In this document: in pieces, positions 33,601-45,800 of the stretch
Layout: every line of letters begins with the position of its first letter
How positions within the stretch are numbered: position 1 is the first letter of the stretch
Assembly: GCA_964019415.1 (NCBI GenBank)
Contig: OZ025887.1
Span: 2,446,806 to 2,510,805 of the forward strand
DNA from: Ianthella basta
Lineage: Eukaryota > Porifera > Demospongiae > Verongiida > Ianthellidae
Direction: 5' to 3'
DNA length: 64,000 bases
Notes under the pieces: generated by a model
Seen by the model: the letters and a program-made list of their open reading frames with translations, nothing else
The model's database searches: none
What the model was told of the DNA's origin: nothing
Program-made: the position numbers and the translations under genes

Positions 33601-36600
33601 AATTTGGTCATATTCCCTGAAGCTGAGCTGGTCAGAGACTTCCCCTTCAACCCATACTTGACCATTGATCCAGAGGTGGGAGCAAAGGTGACCCATGACA
33701 CCAACATCGATGATGGGGTCTCTGCAAATGAAAATGACACGCGTGGTAATAACAACCACCACATCATATATCTCTATAAGCCAATCATGAGATGGAGAGC
33801 TGGCAGGGAATGGAAGATGCTGTGAAGCTCTGAGTATAAAGTTATGCACCGTACACCAAAAATACATAATTATGATAAGGCAGCCATAAAATACTGAAAA
33901 TTATGATTGATTGCAGTCTCCAGAGTAGGGTAATACCATATGCCAATGAATGAGGGGCTTTGTGTGTAACAGTTTCATGTTTGGGTACGAACCTGCAAGA
34001 TTGTCAAGTGGCAAAACAGCTACAACATGACAGGAGATGATAGCTGCATGATCTAGAACTTTCTTAGAGCTAACCTATATAAGAACCCATGATGTATTGA
34101 ACCTTGCTGTTTTGTTGAGCTATGAATTGAGAAGGAGTTACATTGATCCGTGAATTGCGAGTCCTGTACGACTACGTATACACTGATAGCAGAGGGTGGT
34201 TAATCACCATGGCCAGCAAGCACATCAGTCTTCCTTCAACCTTTAAGGAAGGAGATCCGACTGAGTGGTTTCAGAGATACGAGATCTGTTGTGCTGCCAA
34301 CGAGTGGACAGAGGCAATCCAACTTGTCAAGCTGCCTACCTTATTGGAAGGTGAGGCCCTGGCAGTGTGGCTGGACTTGGCCCCAGAGCATAAGCGAGAT
34401 TACATAACTGCCAAGGAGAAAATCACAGCCCGAATGGCCCCTGTGAAATTCGTGTCGCTTGAGGACTTCCATGCTAGGAGATTACTTCCAGGAGAGTCAC
34501 TCTCTGTTTTCGTGCACCAGCTGAAACAGATGCTTACCCAGGCCATGCCTACTGTGAACGCGGAGACCCGAGAGCAGCTACTCTTGCACCAGTTTGTGAC
34601 GGGGTTGCCAAGCCACGTAGGCAAACAGCTGCGGGCGGTTGGAGAACTCAACAAACTCGACAAGGTCCTCAAGAGAGCGAAGCTTCTTCTAACCTTAGAG
34701 GAGCAGGAGAGGTCAGCGGCCATTCAGACAACCAACAGTCGACCCCATGAAATGGAAGCGCTCCAGGAGCAGATAACTACGCTAGCGGAGCAGGTTGCTG
34801 CCTTGACCACCCGATGACCACAGGGACGGTCTACTGCACTGCGCCGCTGCTACAATTGTCACCAGCCTGGCCATCTTCAACACAATTGCCCAGAGCAGCG
34901 GAGATGCTACTCCTGCGGACGGCAGGGACACCTGACTAAAGATTGCCGGGCGGGAAATGAGAGAGGGGTGTTCCACATGGGCCAGGAATGCTCCAGGAGA
35001 CAGTAGGCCCTTCCAGCACAGTTGTGGCTGCCATCCGGACCAATGCATCTGTCATCAAAGGATGCTTGGGTGACCAGGAAGTTGCATAATGCTAGATTCT
35101 GGATCGTCCATATCTCTCGTTCAGGAGAGTGTCCTACCGGACTTGTCAGCAGAGCCAAGGGTAGTGTCTGCAGCAGGTGAGCCCATTTCAGTGGTGAGAC
35201 ATGTTAATCTTCCAGTGAAGATAGAACAGCTGCATGTTGACCATTCCTTAGTTGTTGTTCGTTCATTGATCACCCCAGTGATTCTCGGGCTAGACTTTCT
35301 AAGGAAACACTGTCTTGTGTTAGACTTCACTTCTACACCTATAGGTGTTGCCTCATGGTCTGTTCAAACCGAGGATGACTGTCCAGCACCCAATGTATAG
35401 CCAATCTGGAAGGCAGCCCAGGATATACAAGTCAAGGCATGTGCAGTTGTATCTGTCAAGAAGCTGACGGATGAGACACCGGATGACTGCACAGTTCCAC
35501 TATATGGCAAGCCAGCCTATGAGATGCCTCACTGTCCCATGCCACACTTGGCACCCATCTTGGATGAATTCAGGGATTTGTTTCGGACGTCACCAGGTTA
35601 CACAAATCTGGCGGAGCATTTCATTCCTACCTCCGGTCTCCCTGTCAAGATACCACCCAGGAGAATTCCAGCCAACTATCGAACAGAGGTAGAGAAGCAG
35701 ATCCAGGCAATGTTGGAGGAGGACATAATTGAGGAGAGTTCCAGTCCATGGATGGTGCCAGCAGTGTTTACTCAGAAGAAGAATGGTGACATCCGACTCT
35801 GTGTGGACTATCATGAACTAAACAAAAGAACAGTGTAAGATGCCTACCCGCTCCCTCGTCCTGATGAGGTGCAGGATCAACTAGCCAGTTCCACAATGTT
35901 CTCAACCTTGGATCTACAAAGTGGCTACTGGCAGCTGCCAGTACACCCCGAAGACCAGCCGAAGACAGCTTTCAGCCCTGGGCCAGGGATGGGCTTGTTC
36001 CAGTTCCGCTGGATGCCATTCGGGCTCACAGGGGCACCTGCCTCTTTCCAGAGTCTCATGGATAAAGTATGTCGAGGTCTGCCCTTCACTACCACTTATC
36101 TGGACAATGTCCTCGTTCATTCTGCCACAATGGAAGAGCACAAAGCACATCTTCATGCATTATTCCAGAGGATATCAGCAGCAGGACTCACCCTGAGAGG
36201 CAAGAAATGTCACCTCGGTATGTCAAAGGTAACTTACCTTGGCCATGAGTTCTCTGCAGCTGGCACGGAGCCAGACAGCCAGAAGATGGCTGCAGTGCAA
36301 GAGTGGGAAGCACCCAAGGATGTCACAGACCTGCGAAGCTTCCTGGGGCTTGCATCGTACTACAGACGTTACATCAGCAACTTTGCTGATATTGCAGCCC
36401 CTCTGCACCATCTAACAGACAAGGGAGTTCCCTTTGTCTGGGATGCAGAGTGCCAGTCTGCTTTTGACTTGTTGAAAACTAGGCTCACCCAAGCTCTAGT
36501 CCTAAGGTACCCAGATTATTCTGACTCAACCTTCCAGTTGCTGACAGATGCAAGTGCAGTGGGCCTTGGGGTTATCTTGGAGCAAGATGGCCACGTTATT

Positions 36601-39175
36601 GCTTATGCCAGTAGGACCCTCACACAAGTGGAACGCAACTACAGTGTGATTAAAAAAGAATGTTTGGCATTGGTGTATGGGATGAAGCAATTTTGCCATT
36701 ACCTCCTTGGTCACCACTTCAAAGTTCTCATGGACCATGCTCCACTACAGTGGCTGTCAACCCAGAAAATGGAGGGCCTATTGGCCAGGTGGGCCCTTGC
36801 AATCCAGGAATATGACTTCTCCATTGTGTACCGGAAGGGTTGCCTCAATGGGAATGCAGATGCTTTGTCACAGAGAGCTCCGACCACGAGGCATCAAAGT
36901 GCAGCCACTACCTGTGTTTCTCACTTCTCAGAGGACCTGTTGCAGCATCAGCAAGCTGACCTTGTCCTACGTCAACTCCATGAAGCCCTTTCACATTCCT
37001 CCACACGCCCAACAGGTCCCATGTGGAAACAATCACCTTTTAATCGCTACCAACAGCTGTGGCCCCAGCTTACCCTGAAGCCTGGTGTGTCGCCAGTATA
37101 CACCAGGACCAACCATGGAGGCCATCCCATCACTGTACCACTCATCCCCAGTGCCTTACAGTCTAACCTCATCAGCCAGTATCATGATGCTCCAGGGGCT
37201 GCGCACATGGGACCTGAGAAGACGCAGCCAATCTACGCCATGTTGGCTACTGGGTTGGAATGTTGTATGACATCGACCAATACTGTTGCAATTGCTCGGT
37301 GTGCCAAGCCTCCAAGACCCTGTCACCAGTGAAGGCCCTCCTTGTGAATATTCCTATTGGGAAACCATGGGAAATGATTGCTGTCGATGTTCTGGAAGTC
37401 CAGGTGTCATACCAAAACAACAGATACTTGCTGGTCATCCAGGACTACTTTACCAAGTGGGCTGAAGCTGTGCCCCTTCCCGACCAGACGACTAACCGAA
37501 TAACAGAGGAGCTTGTTAAGTCTTTACCCGTTATGATCTTCCGGATATTCTCCATACAGACCAGGGCCAGAATTTTGAGAGTGCTCTATTGCTGCAAACC
37601 CTGGATGCCTTTGGTGTTAGCAAAACCCGGACAACTGCCTACCACCTTCAAGGTGATGGAATGGTTGAACGTTTCAATCGTTCCCTGCTCCAGATGCTCC
37701 GTGCTTATGTCAGAGAACAGGCAGATTGGGAACGCTTTCTCCCCCTTGTCTTATTTGCGTATCGGACAGCAGAGCATGCAGCCACAGGACTTTCCCCATT
37801 TCAACTTATGTTTGGTCGAACACCACAGGCGCCACCACTTCCGCAAGCAACTGCCCATGAACCAGTGTCTTACCATGCCCAGTTATGTTCCAAACTAGCA
37901 GAACTTCATGATTTCATGGACATCAATCTCACTGAGGCAGCTAACCTCCAAAAGAAATTGTATGATAAGCGTACTCAGTCCAGATCCTTCCAAGTTGGCG
38001 AGAAAGTGTGGCTATCTGTCCCCACAGTTGGCAAGCTGGATCCCCGATGGGAAGGAGGGTGGGTCATACACTCTGTCCAAGGCCCAACAACATATAGCAT
38101 CACTGATGGCAAAAGAAGCAAGACTGTTCATGTGAACCGATTGCAACGTCACATTCAACCAGACCCTAAAACCCCCAGCCAAGAATTCATCACTACCTGG
38201 CAACCACCACTGTTTCACCATGACATTGTTAGTGATGACCCTCCCCCAGAACCACGGTACCCCCCTCGCATTTGCAGGCCACCTGACCACCTTCAGCTAT
38301 AGCTCGAGACGAGCTTGTACTGAGAGGGGCGAATGTAACAGTTTCATGTTTGGGTACAAAGCTGCAAGATTGTCAAGTGGCAAAACAGCTACAACATGAC
38401 AAGATATGATAGCTGCATGATCTAGAACTTTCTTAGAGCTAACCTATATAAGAACCCATGATGTATTGAACCTTGCTGTTTTGTTGAGCTGTGAGTTGAG
38501 AAGGAGTTACATTGATCTGTGAATTGCGAGTTCTGTACGACTATACTGGTAGCAGAGGGTGGTTAATCACCATGGTCAGCATTATCACGTTGTTAATACT
38601 GCTATTCTATAGGCCTTCATCTGGCAACAACTATCAACCAATTGATTCATGATCGCTGCAGCCGTCCTCACACCCTGACTGTACTCAGTGGTACAATGGA
38701 TCATTTGCGACAGCATGGCCGATGGCTGCTGTTGGTGACATAGGCCAAGTGACTTAGACTGTGCATAGTGTCCCATACAACAGCCTACACTAGGCACAAC
38801 ATGACACTACATGCGCACAGGTAGACTGCAGGTGGTGACGAGAGTGAACTACAGCGAGATTGAGAAGACACAAAACAACTGAACTACACAGCGCGACACA
38901 TAAGACATAGTTCAAGATTCCTACTGTAACTACGTAGGCAGCCACAATGGGGCAGGGTCCTTGCCGGGCGGATACAGGCACATACACAGGGATCGTGCGG
39001 ATTGACTGACTTCAACGTAGTGAGCCCAGTGAGTCACAAGGGCGAGCCTAAAGCGTACGAAAAACTCACCAGTTGCCGCTAGGTGTACTTGCTGCGGCAG
39101 CGATTCGCCGCCGAGGCCTCCGCTAACGACCAACTGCAGGGAGCCGACCAAGAAAATCAACAGCTCCCACACCAT
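24657..39175 (-). CDS. Purple acid phosphatase gene C (chimeric, 13 exons, complete)
   Basis: Exons in gene order: 39070-39175, 33530-33721, 27167-27352, 26580-26605, 26417-26502, 26277-26339, 26046-26160, 25667-25783, 25515-25557, 25356-25423, 25178-25249, 24963-25103, 24657-24722. The predicted 426-residue protein appears identical to that of gene D; the one substitution I noticed falls in an intron. All five metal motifs are intact, including GHEH. A 4-bp insertion before the exon 12 acceptor distinguishes it from D but leaves AG in place. It carries the same four insertions as D: LTR element, LINE, foldback, and the TIR element at the promoter. Confidence 0.93.
27773..27995. mobile_element. 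Foldback element (intron 2, gene C)
   Basis: Same 88-bp-stem hairpin and flanking aaatgaagcta words as in gene D; no difference from the D copy seen. Confidence 0.85.
28332..29408 (+). CDS. LINE ORF1 protein with PHD finger (copy C)
   Basis: Translation is identical to the D copy: PHD finger at about 108-153, then coiled coil and a basic tail. First in-frame ATG at 28332. Confidence 0.85.
   Translation: MGDCERREKRSVGRVIQKRRGQERKEIIHNIDGRTAEGVEKKSGDGIGTKIASKIGGQLEEVVDGVVGEGVDYVSDEGTDGRSGDGKVSLVKEGEPGLGETRDEAIRCLCTREVESGEMVCCEICEGWSHIRCLGMKEDAGVMEGKSFVCYFCLSACLVKLRKEVGGLREEMSMMKSEMDEMRVENERLRGLGLGGSQREEVLECMTQSEGVTGDKVEKMVVSDEREKQATWLQRSGQESSERQNDCGGNSPKSVGREKSAKYVSGVRKVWGTRKRESCNEIAKEMVRVVGKMSSRFFISKHVGQWKEKKVWWFVVKAQERDLLTLDEQWKHKYWRWQKVGRGERDFLAMEPVSEGHR
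29405..32923 (+). CDS. LINE ORF2: AP endonuclease and reverse transcriptase (copy C)
   Basis: Translation is identical to the D copy over 1172 codons. It has an APE endonuclease, a reverse transcriptase with YADD, and a C-terminal CCHC knuckle. The first ATG is 29492; the frame itself overlaps the ORF1 stop. Confidence 0.92.
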   Translation: MKATGEVAGGGEEEGLFADVGTRGEGRLSMMCWNVCGWGRGGGEMEKMREGHDMRAKVIDFYKPDVVALVETWLRGEEEIAVEGYRWFGRNRRNLHRKAVRGSGGVGLLVREEVLEKWAVEVIDADIEDILWVKLSQGNEDTLILAACYIPPESSSRGQGAEETLQLLSEQVAKFCSQGPLIICGDFNARCGELNTDRDGIPPRKVIDGVKNSQGEALVDFLRSTSMTEVNGRKGRDAFTCVSGKGCSVVDYCLVSKENFHIIENFKVTTMSESVEEMDCRGVVTRAPDHSLMSWEVATDWVSGMEEGKEEGELKDGMVKRYAVPEGYLEGEVERVRLLTDKVETAGNDQEVIDEIYGELTEMMRQGLVEMKVKRGKGGQPWFTKEIAKLRKAFHRTEREWLECNGSDAKRGKRRDYVEKRREYKKAVSRAKRSFDESRRNELDRVIRNPKKWWRMARKLGLTNGKKKRSDIGKVYDELGVVRQGKEAVGVWKRYFQNVLNEGGRSEVQGDEGGEEVNGGNELLNEDVTREEVKQALDTLKRKAAPGSDRLTAEMVCSDVLVDFWCSLFSWCWKNGMVPSEWRRSTVVPIPKRSRSGVCKTEDFRGISLLPVAYKAMCSIAQNRLVHVVEERKLVAEEQGGFRKGRGCRDQLMTLVLLGQVKAVTKTGMFASFIDFKKAYDRVDRGKLWRCLEGMGLGGRLSAFLKAVYEDVSCEVKVGEGRSEPFKVTCGLRQGCILSPLLFSLYINSLITKLKEAGVGVKCRGQLISVLLYADDAVILAEDEKSMKHGLNTLVEWCNEWSVEVNVEKCGVMHVRRTGMKRTEEKFDVGGEEIAVVQEYKYLGCVIDEHLQGTRMVEERGKAGARALSDWLRRCRATVGEVRGATFVRLMESLVESVLLYGAEVWGCGAQLGPVENVQMRAARIFLGVGRLHPLVSLQFEMNMLPMKWVAMKRSIEFWVQVMRMTDGRLLKVVMLEALEVGCKVRWVKELQQSLVRFKWKGLDAEAVSGLTLKEVKQVLKDIAWREVREVWREAARERPKLEVIGSLMDAECKARCVEIECKMQRRMMVKLRGGTAELRVETGRWCGLSRGERLCKNCDSGEVEDVKHFVCRCVFVAEERREMARLMNEIVVGWESMKDDDRVIWVLEEACKDGRVRKALQRMWQKRTSCP
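34209..35006 (+). pseudogene. gag of the gypsy-like element, broken (copy C)
   Basis: Capsid-like domain, in-frame TGA near 34815, then two CCHC knuckles in the same frame. Identical to the D copy in translation. Confidence 0.85.
35089..38302 (+). pseudogene. pol of the gypsy-like element, broken (copy C)
   Basis: Protease, RT, RNase H and integrase in the usual order. It shares all lesions of copy D: TAG after the protease (35398), TAA in RT, two integrase frame changes, and YLDN at the RT active site. Confidence 0.88.
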
Positions 39176-39236
39176 TTTTCGATTCTCAGGTTTACACTCG
39201 GGGTCTACATCTACAAGCTGATGCCGTACGCGTCAG

Positions 39237-39244
39237 TCTATATA
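39237..39244 (-). promoter_or_regulatory. TATA box of gene C, abutted by a transposon
   Basis: Same TATATAGA box and spacing to the ATG (39175) as in genes E, D and B. The TIR element begins at the next base. Confidence 0.55.
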
Positions 39245-42025
39245 TGTGGGCTTCCACGCGAAAACCCATATTCGCCTCAATTTGGGCCAATGTTTTTTTT
39301 GCACTTTTCGCATGATATGCGAAATGCACTAATACACGCGCGACTAGGGACAGGGTCACCTTCCTGTATAATTATATTCATACATGCATGGTATGCCTGT
39401 TATTTGGTGTGACCTTTTAACAATATTCATGGCATTTTAGCTATATTCATTGGCGGTCATCTTCCTGTCCCTAGCCGTGTCACTTTCCTGCCTGGTTAAA
39501 ATTCCATTCCCACTTCCACACTGTAAATTCTGAAGTGAAATGTATAGTTATTAATAATTCATGAGGTAATTTGCATATGCATAAGTAATTATAACATTCT
39601 TTATACTAATTAGAATATTCATGAGGACGAGGAATCATGTAATGAAACTGACTACTTTGCAGGGCATGTGCGTTTCGTGTGATCTGGTTGCTTGCATATT
39701 GAGCATAGACATTTGCCATGTGTTTTAGGTGGATTCTCGAAGGTTTCAGTGGAGTTCTTGGTGGTTTCGGCACAGTTCTTGGTGGTTTCAGTGGAGTCGA
39801 GACTAGATGATTTGCTTTCTGTTGGTTTAGGACATGTCAGATCTCGAGCCAAGGTACTGGAGCAGAAAGGTCGGATCTTTTCGTATAGGTACCATTGCCA
39901 CTTGAGGCTTAGCCCCTCAGGCACAATCTGCTGGGGAAAGTTCAAAGGCTGAGGCATCTTCTTCATAAGTGCTACCTGTGTTTGTGCACTTTGGAATGCT
40001 GCTGTAGAAACACAGTGCCTTGGTGGTCATTTCTGACATGAAACATGTGAAAGGATGTTATTCCTTTTAGATCTTTGAAGTACTCTTGGAAAAATGAAGC
40101 CCAATCATAGAATAGTACCTCCCAGTCCCCACTCTGCCCCTTCAACAGTTGTGGTACATTCGCACCAACCACCGATGAGTTTTGTACCACTCGGGCAATA
40201 CAGCCAATAGTTTCTACTTTAGTATGCCAATAAGCCTTCTTGATTAGTCCAAAGAAACGATCTGGCGCAAATTTTGCATGCCCTGCCAACATGAAAGATG
40301 GTGTAACGGATCTGTTATATCCCATTAAAACGCAAAAAAAAGCAAAGTATAGTTTTTGTTCTGACCCATGCAGTTGTCAGCACGAAGTAGTAGATGGTCC
40401 TCTTTCAGGCCATGCACTTGTAGGTAGTGATGAAGGAAGGTAACTGAGGCATTAGCTCCCTTGCCAACCCCCTCAAGCTCCCCCTCACAGATGAGATAGT
40501 TTACTTGCCTGCCAATCGGCTCACAGCAACTCCAAATAGCTGGCATTTCTTGGTCGTCAGGAAGTATGCTGGTCCTGGTTGCTGTGGATCATTGGGGAAG
40601 TGTATTTGTTGGGTGTAATCAAAGCTGTAGTGCATTTCAGGTGGACGCTGCCCTGGCTTATACGCCTTCCTGCAGCGCTCGACTTGTGCATTGTTTTTGC
40701 CACGCTCCACTCTAGCCATTGCTAGATGTGCCTCTGCAGACTGCAATCTGCATGATTTTTCCTCCTCTGATAAATGTGCAGAGTGCAGAATCATGGTGAC
40801 ATTCTGCAGGCATTCAAAATAGAGGTCTGATGCTGGCTTCATGGTCCCAATGTAGGGCAATACCTTGTTCCACACTGCATAATATTTGCTCTTTTGAACG
40901 GGGGTAAGTGTAGATTCTCGACAAGCAGATTTATACTGCCAATAGACAACTTGCTTGTTCATATCAGACGGCAGTAGCAGTACTTTCTGCTCATGGCTGG
41001 GCAGGCATCCTGGCAATGGCAGTCCATGAATATCGCCTATATTCTTGACAAATTGTGTCAAGAATTCAATATGACCCTGTGATGTGGCATTGTGTGGGGT
41101 ACGTTTAGTATTTCCATGTATTCTTTCAGCCACACCATTGCTGTCAACAAATGAGCACAGATTTACCAAGCGGTCTTTACCGATAGTATATGCAAGAAGC
41201 AAAACATCTTTTGGCAAAATTAATAGGCAAACCATTCATGCACGAAGTACTTGGTGGTTGGCCTAAAGTGACTTTCTGCTTGGTCAGCATCGCTTACATG
41301 GGTCCTGAGTGCATTCAACTGGGCCATGATGGTGAGTCCAGGTCACTTCTACTCATCTGGTGACAGTTGTTGCGCATTTGTGCAATGGTTTCCCTAGAAA
41401 TGTGCCCACAGCATGGCGATTTGCCTCGTCCCACCTTACACCCGCAGGTTCTGTCTAAAAAATCATCGATAATGGATTCCTCCTTCGCATCTTCGAAGCT
41501 TCCTTCAACGTGCATACTATCCTGAGGCAGGTCTTGCCTACCACCATCGTTCCTCGTTTGCAAACGGTGCGCTTCGGGTGACAGAACCGTCGCAAAGGAG
41601 TTGGCGAATTCCTCCGCGTCGTTCATCGTGACTCTGAGCGAGCCAGTTTCGGGCGAGAGGAAGGCTGTCGCGGACGTGTCGGTGTCTTCTTCATTCCCAC
41701 AAGAGTCTTCACTGTCTCTGGGGCCCGAGTACTCCTCTTCCGTCGCTTCAAACTCTTCGTCCGACTTCGCCAACGTTTGCTCCAACGTTAACGGTCGATA
41801 GTGACTCATTCCTGAAGCCGTATCTTCGGAACTGTAGCTCAGAAATCTCCGGTTGAAAGACTGACTCGTAGACAAAAGAACAAGGAACAACGTAAACTAG
41901 CCGTATAGTGCTCGTATTGGCTGTGTGCTGAGAAACTCGCTGAAGCTTCTCATAGATTACGAAATTCGCCCTCCTGCGAAAACTGTAAAATCGGTCGAAA
42001 ACGGGTTTTCGCGTGGAAGCCCACA
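39245..42025 (-). mobile_element. 2.78-kb TIR transposon upstream of gene C
   Basis: Same 23-bp perfect TIRs and flanking TA as the D copy, at the constant 18,229-bp offset. Confidence 0.88.
39652..41890 (-). pseudogene. Decayed transposase-like gene (DUF7869-like) (copy C)
   Basis: Same fragments and lesions as the D copy: Cys-rich N-terminal part, ADNCMGQNKN core, C-terminal zinc knuckle. The eight-A run near 40328-40338 keeps the core split into two frames. Confidence 0.7.
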
Positions 42026-42880
42026 TAAGTGGACCAATGCTGCAACCACACTACATGGTTAGCTACTTGGGTCCAGCCGGGATACACACTATATACACAT
42101 CATGTCATACTGTGGACATGGCCGAGATCCAGTTCACCTCCACAAGAGGCCGATAATGCAGTGGCATGGTGCACCCACTAATGTTGGTTGCCAGTAGTGC
42201 ATTGTAACAGGTGTCTAGGAGGGAATTGACCATTGACAATGTTTGAGAAATTACAGGGAGTACATGACACAGTGATGGTCTCCAACCATGTATTGGTCAT
42301 AGACATAGTGACCAGGGCATGGTGAGACAAACATATGAAGTTATTGTACATACACCCATACCCCCAGTGTATTACTGTTGCCCTGAGCAGTGCTCTTGGA
42401 GGAAAGATTGCATAGTCTCTCAATGTACCTACATTTGATTTGTGTTACTGCTGCATAAAGAATACTGGCAGTTAAGAAGTTATTGAGCTTAAATGGAGCT
42501 ATTGGAAGTACAAGTTGATATTAAGGATGCTTTGATCTGAAGAAAGTCCTCGCCCGCAGCTGGCATGCATGAAACTGAAAACATATTGCGGATGCAGTTG
42601 AGAGGGATCTTCCCATCAATACATCCTAGACATTGACTTGGGATTTCCAGTAGCTGTAATTTCATTCAGTAGCTTCTTACTACACATGGGGTAAATACAT
42701 TGTACCAGTACACACATTCTATACTATATGTGCACTCTATATATTTAAATAGTACAATGCAGAGTTGCATACTTCTAACAAAGGGCAGGCTGATTATAAC
42801 GCTGCCTCAATTAATAACCAGAAAGGAAAGAGCTACAAAATGCCCTCCACTCTCCCTATATAGAAAACACTCCATATGGC
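42026..42880. other. C-B spacer, 3' flank of gene B
   Basis: Non-coding, near-identical to the D-C spacer over most of its length, diverging at small indels near 42685. No gene seen. Confidence 0.6.
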
Positions 42881-45800
42881 CTACAGCCAGGCTTCGGGAC
42901 CATGCTTGTCCTTGACTATCATCACACTGTCCATGACACTGCCACCCTGTGAGGAAAATGGGTTGGTACATGCTATACATACATGCTAGGAAGTTCATTC
43001 CCCTAATGAGCACAATGTACCCACATTTCGGGTACTTGCATCCCCAGTGTTGCACTCTGTCATAACACTCTTATCCCTTCATGGAGCAAGTTGACCCTCA
43101 CTAGACAAGCATGCATTCCCACTGAACATACATTCACCTCAACTAAGTGAGCACACACATGCATTGTCCCCAAGACATACCGCAGTGGCACTTATCTGTT
43201 CCCACAAGAGGTGGGTAGTGTTGAATACAGTCATCCGAGAATAACCATACTGTGCAGAATCTACTTTAGCAAACCAAGGGTCAATTGGATCCTTGATAAT
43301 GTCATGACCCTCACGGTTACCCTATACAAGGCAGAGAGGAACGAAATGTATGCCGTAGTAGTAAATCAGAAACAAAGAAGCTAATACTCACTGGCTCTCC
43401 AGTGATGAAGTGAACTGGAGCCTTGGGGTTCACATATGGAGCATCATAGGAACCGTTGTAGACCTGACAGACATGCAGCAGTAGGCACAGTTGAATCACT
43501 AGTTTAAGTCATACATTCTATACGCACACATAATATTATACATGACTATACCAAACATGCATTCACCTTTCTGTCATAAACTGGCCACAATCGTTCATAG
43601 TTGTGTTCATGCGCCCACAGCTCCACATCCACACCTATCCATGGTCAATACACAGCAAGGTATCATATACAACTGAGAGGCACATCAGCTGCATGTACAG
43701 TAGGAAGCATGTAGTATCAACATACCATTATCATAAAACAGCTTCTCCAGACCAGACATGGAGCGAATCTGCAAGGTAGGCAAAGGAGATTATTTGAAGC
43801 AAATACACTATTGGGCTTGGCTAATACAGGATGCAGTGCAGTCAGAGACATTTTGTTTGTTTGTTCTGGTAAAAGACTTACTATGCTGTCCACGTGAGTG
43901 CAGTCATCGTTATCATCTGAGCTAGCACAGTACATTGGTCTGTGTGCCATAGTGATGATCCAGGGGTGCTTGGCACGCTGCTCTGGTGAAGTCGCCAACT
44001 GAACACAAGCAGTAAAACAGTGTTCAGATTAATATCATGATGAGCAGCTATTTTAAATACGAATCATGCTTCATATCCATTCATTGATCTACATCATGAC
44101 AATAAGCAGATATCCAAGTCATATTACTAGCTACAGTAGTTGCTGCATGCATGCAGCTCTATCCATCCCATTTAGTCAAGCTAGTTTGCTCCACATGTGT
44201 GGAGTTTGGAGTCCGAGACAAACCCTACACTGTAGCATCAGCAATACCCAACTCCTTTACCTTCAAGTCATTCTCCAGCCACTCATATTGCCATTTGAAC
44301 AGGTCCATTCCATATTGCAGAAAGAAGTACAACTCAGTAGAGAAGCTGATGATGTGCACAGGTCCTACATCCCAGCTAAGTGTAAGGGAAGGTTGACATG
44401 TGTTCATCAACGACTCATGAAGTAAGTATGCACATGCAAATGGCCATGGTGGGAAACAGATTAATACACAATGAACATACGCATGTTTCACCTGTAGTAA
44501 TAACTGTCATGGTCTCCAGGCATATTGAATCTGTTACGGTAGTGTGTGAAATTGCTGAGGACAGAAGAATACATGACAGCTATGAATCAGTCTTCAATTA
44601 TTATGCAACAATCACTGTCAAGTGAACTCACTGCCGGTATTCGTGGTTCCCAGGGCACACCATGTAGGGTACCTGAGAGGCAATGTCCTGCACTGCATTC
44701 ATGAAGTCATCGCCATTCTGCACGTGGTACATGACACACACAGCGATTGATGCTATGTACTTAATGTATACAATGAACAGAGCAGTGAACTCACATCAAA
44801 CAGGTCATAAGCCAAGTCACCTGCAGGAGGAATGACAAGGCAATATATACTCACACATCAGTATAATTGTGGTTACAACATGGACACATATTAGTCCAAA
44901 ATGATAGATAAAGTACTTCACACCAGACAACATCCTACAATTTTCAATGGACCAAGACGTGGGAGCAGACCTGCTAGTGGGAACATTTGGGAGGTACATC
45001 AGGAAGAAAGGTGTTTACTAAGATGAAAGGCTAGAGCAAGTACATAGCTTCAACAATTTAATGAAGCTTGTATGCAGGTATGGTAGAACTACCATAGATG
45101 AAGTGGCATTACTTGCACCTATTCCCATGGTATGTGCCTATTTCTGATGAGCAGTGCAGAATTTATGCAATTAATAGCTGATGCAGTGAAATTGAACTCT
45201 CAGATCACTGAATGCAGCTACACAAGTGTCACATGCACCAGAAGTCGTCTACCATCAGTAGGCAAAAAGCACACAAACAGTAGTATTAATTCAACAAACA
45301 ACATCAAAACTGCTGGGGACACTAGACTTATTGAGGACGGCGATGCATGACAGCAATGTATGAAGGCAGGCAAGCACTCACCAACATGCAATACAACGTC
45401 CCATTGTCTATCGTTTGTCTGATTTCTCAGGAGTGGTATCGAACGATTTCCATTCTGATATCCCAAGTCCCCATATATGACAAACCGAGGGCTCCAGTCA
45501 GTGCCATCCTTGAGGACATACATTGTGAACACCTTGCTCCAGTCTGAGCCATAGCCACATTGGTAATCTGGACACCGGTATAGGGGATAGCATAAATTTG
45601 CTGGCTTAGAGCAGAACGTTGATGGGGCTACCACACGTTCAGAGGTGCATGCACTGGTGGAACCAGCTAGATCAAGCCCCCAAGGAGTGAACTACAACCT
45701 CAACACCGACATTAACCTTACTAAGGCAAGTAGGTCTGTTTGGCTCAGAACCACTCCACAAATCACAATTTCTCCATGAACCACAAAATTTTAATCACTA

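Larger units (their letters stand above)
33965..38581 (+). mobile_element. Ty3/gypsy-like LTR element in intron 1 of gene C, inactive
   Basis: Duplicate of the D copy, with LTRs at 33965-34142 and 38334-38511, primer site near 34184 and polypurine tract near 38322. It has the same extension past the 3' LTR and the same lesions. Confidence 0.9.
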
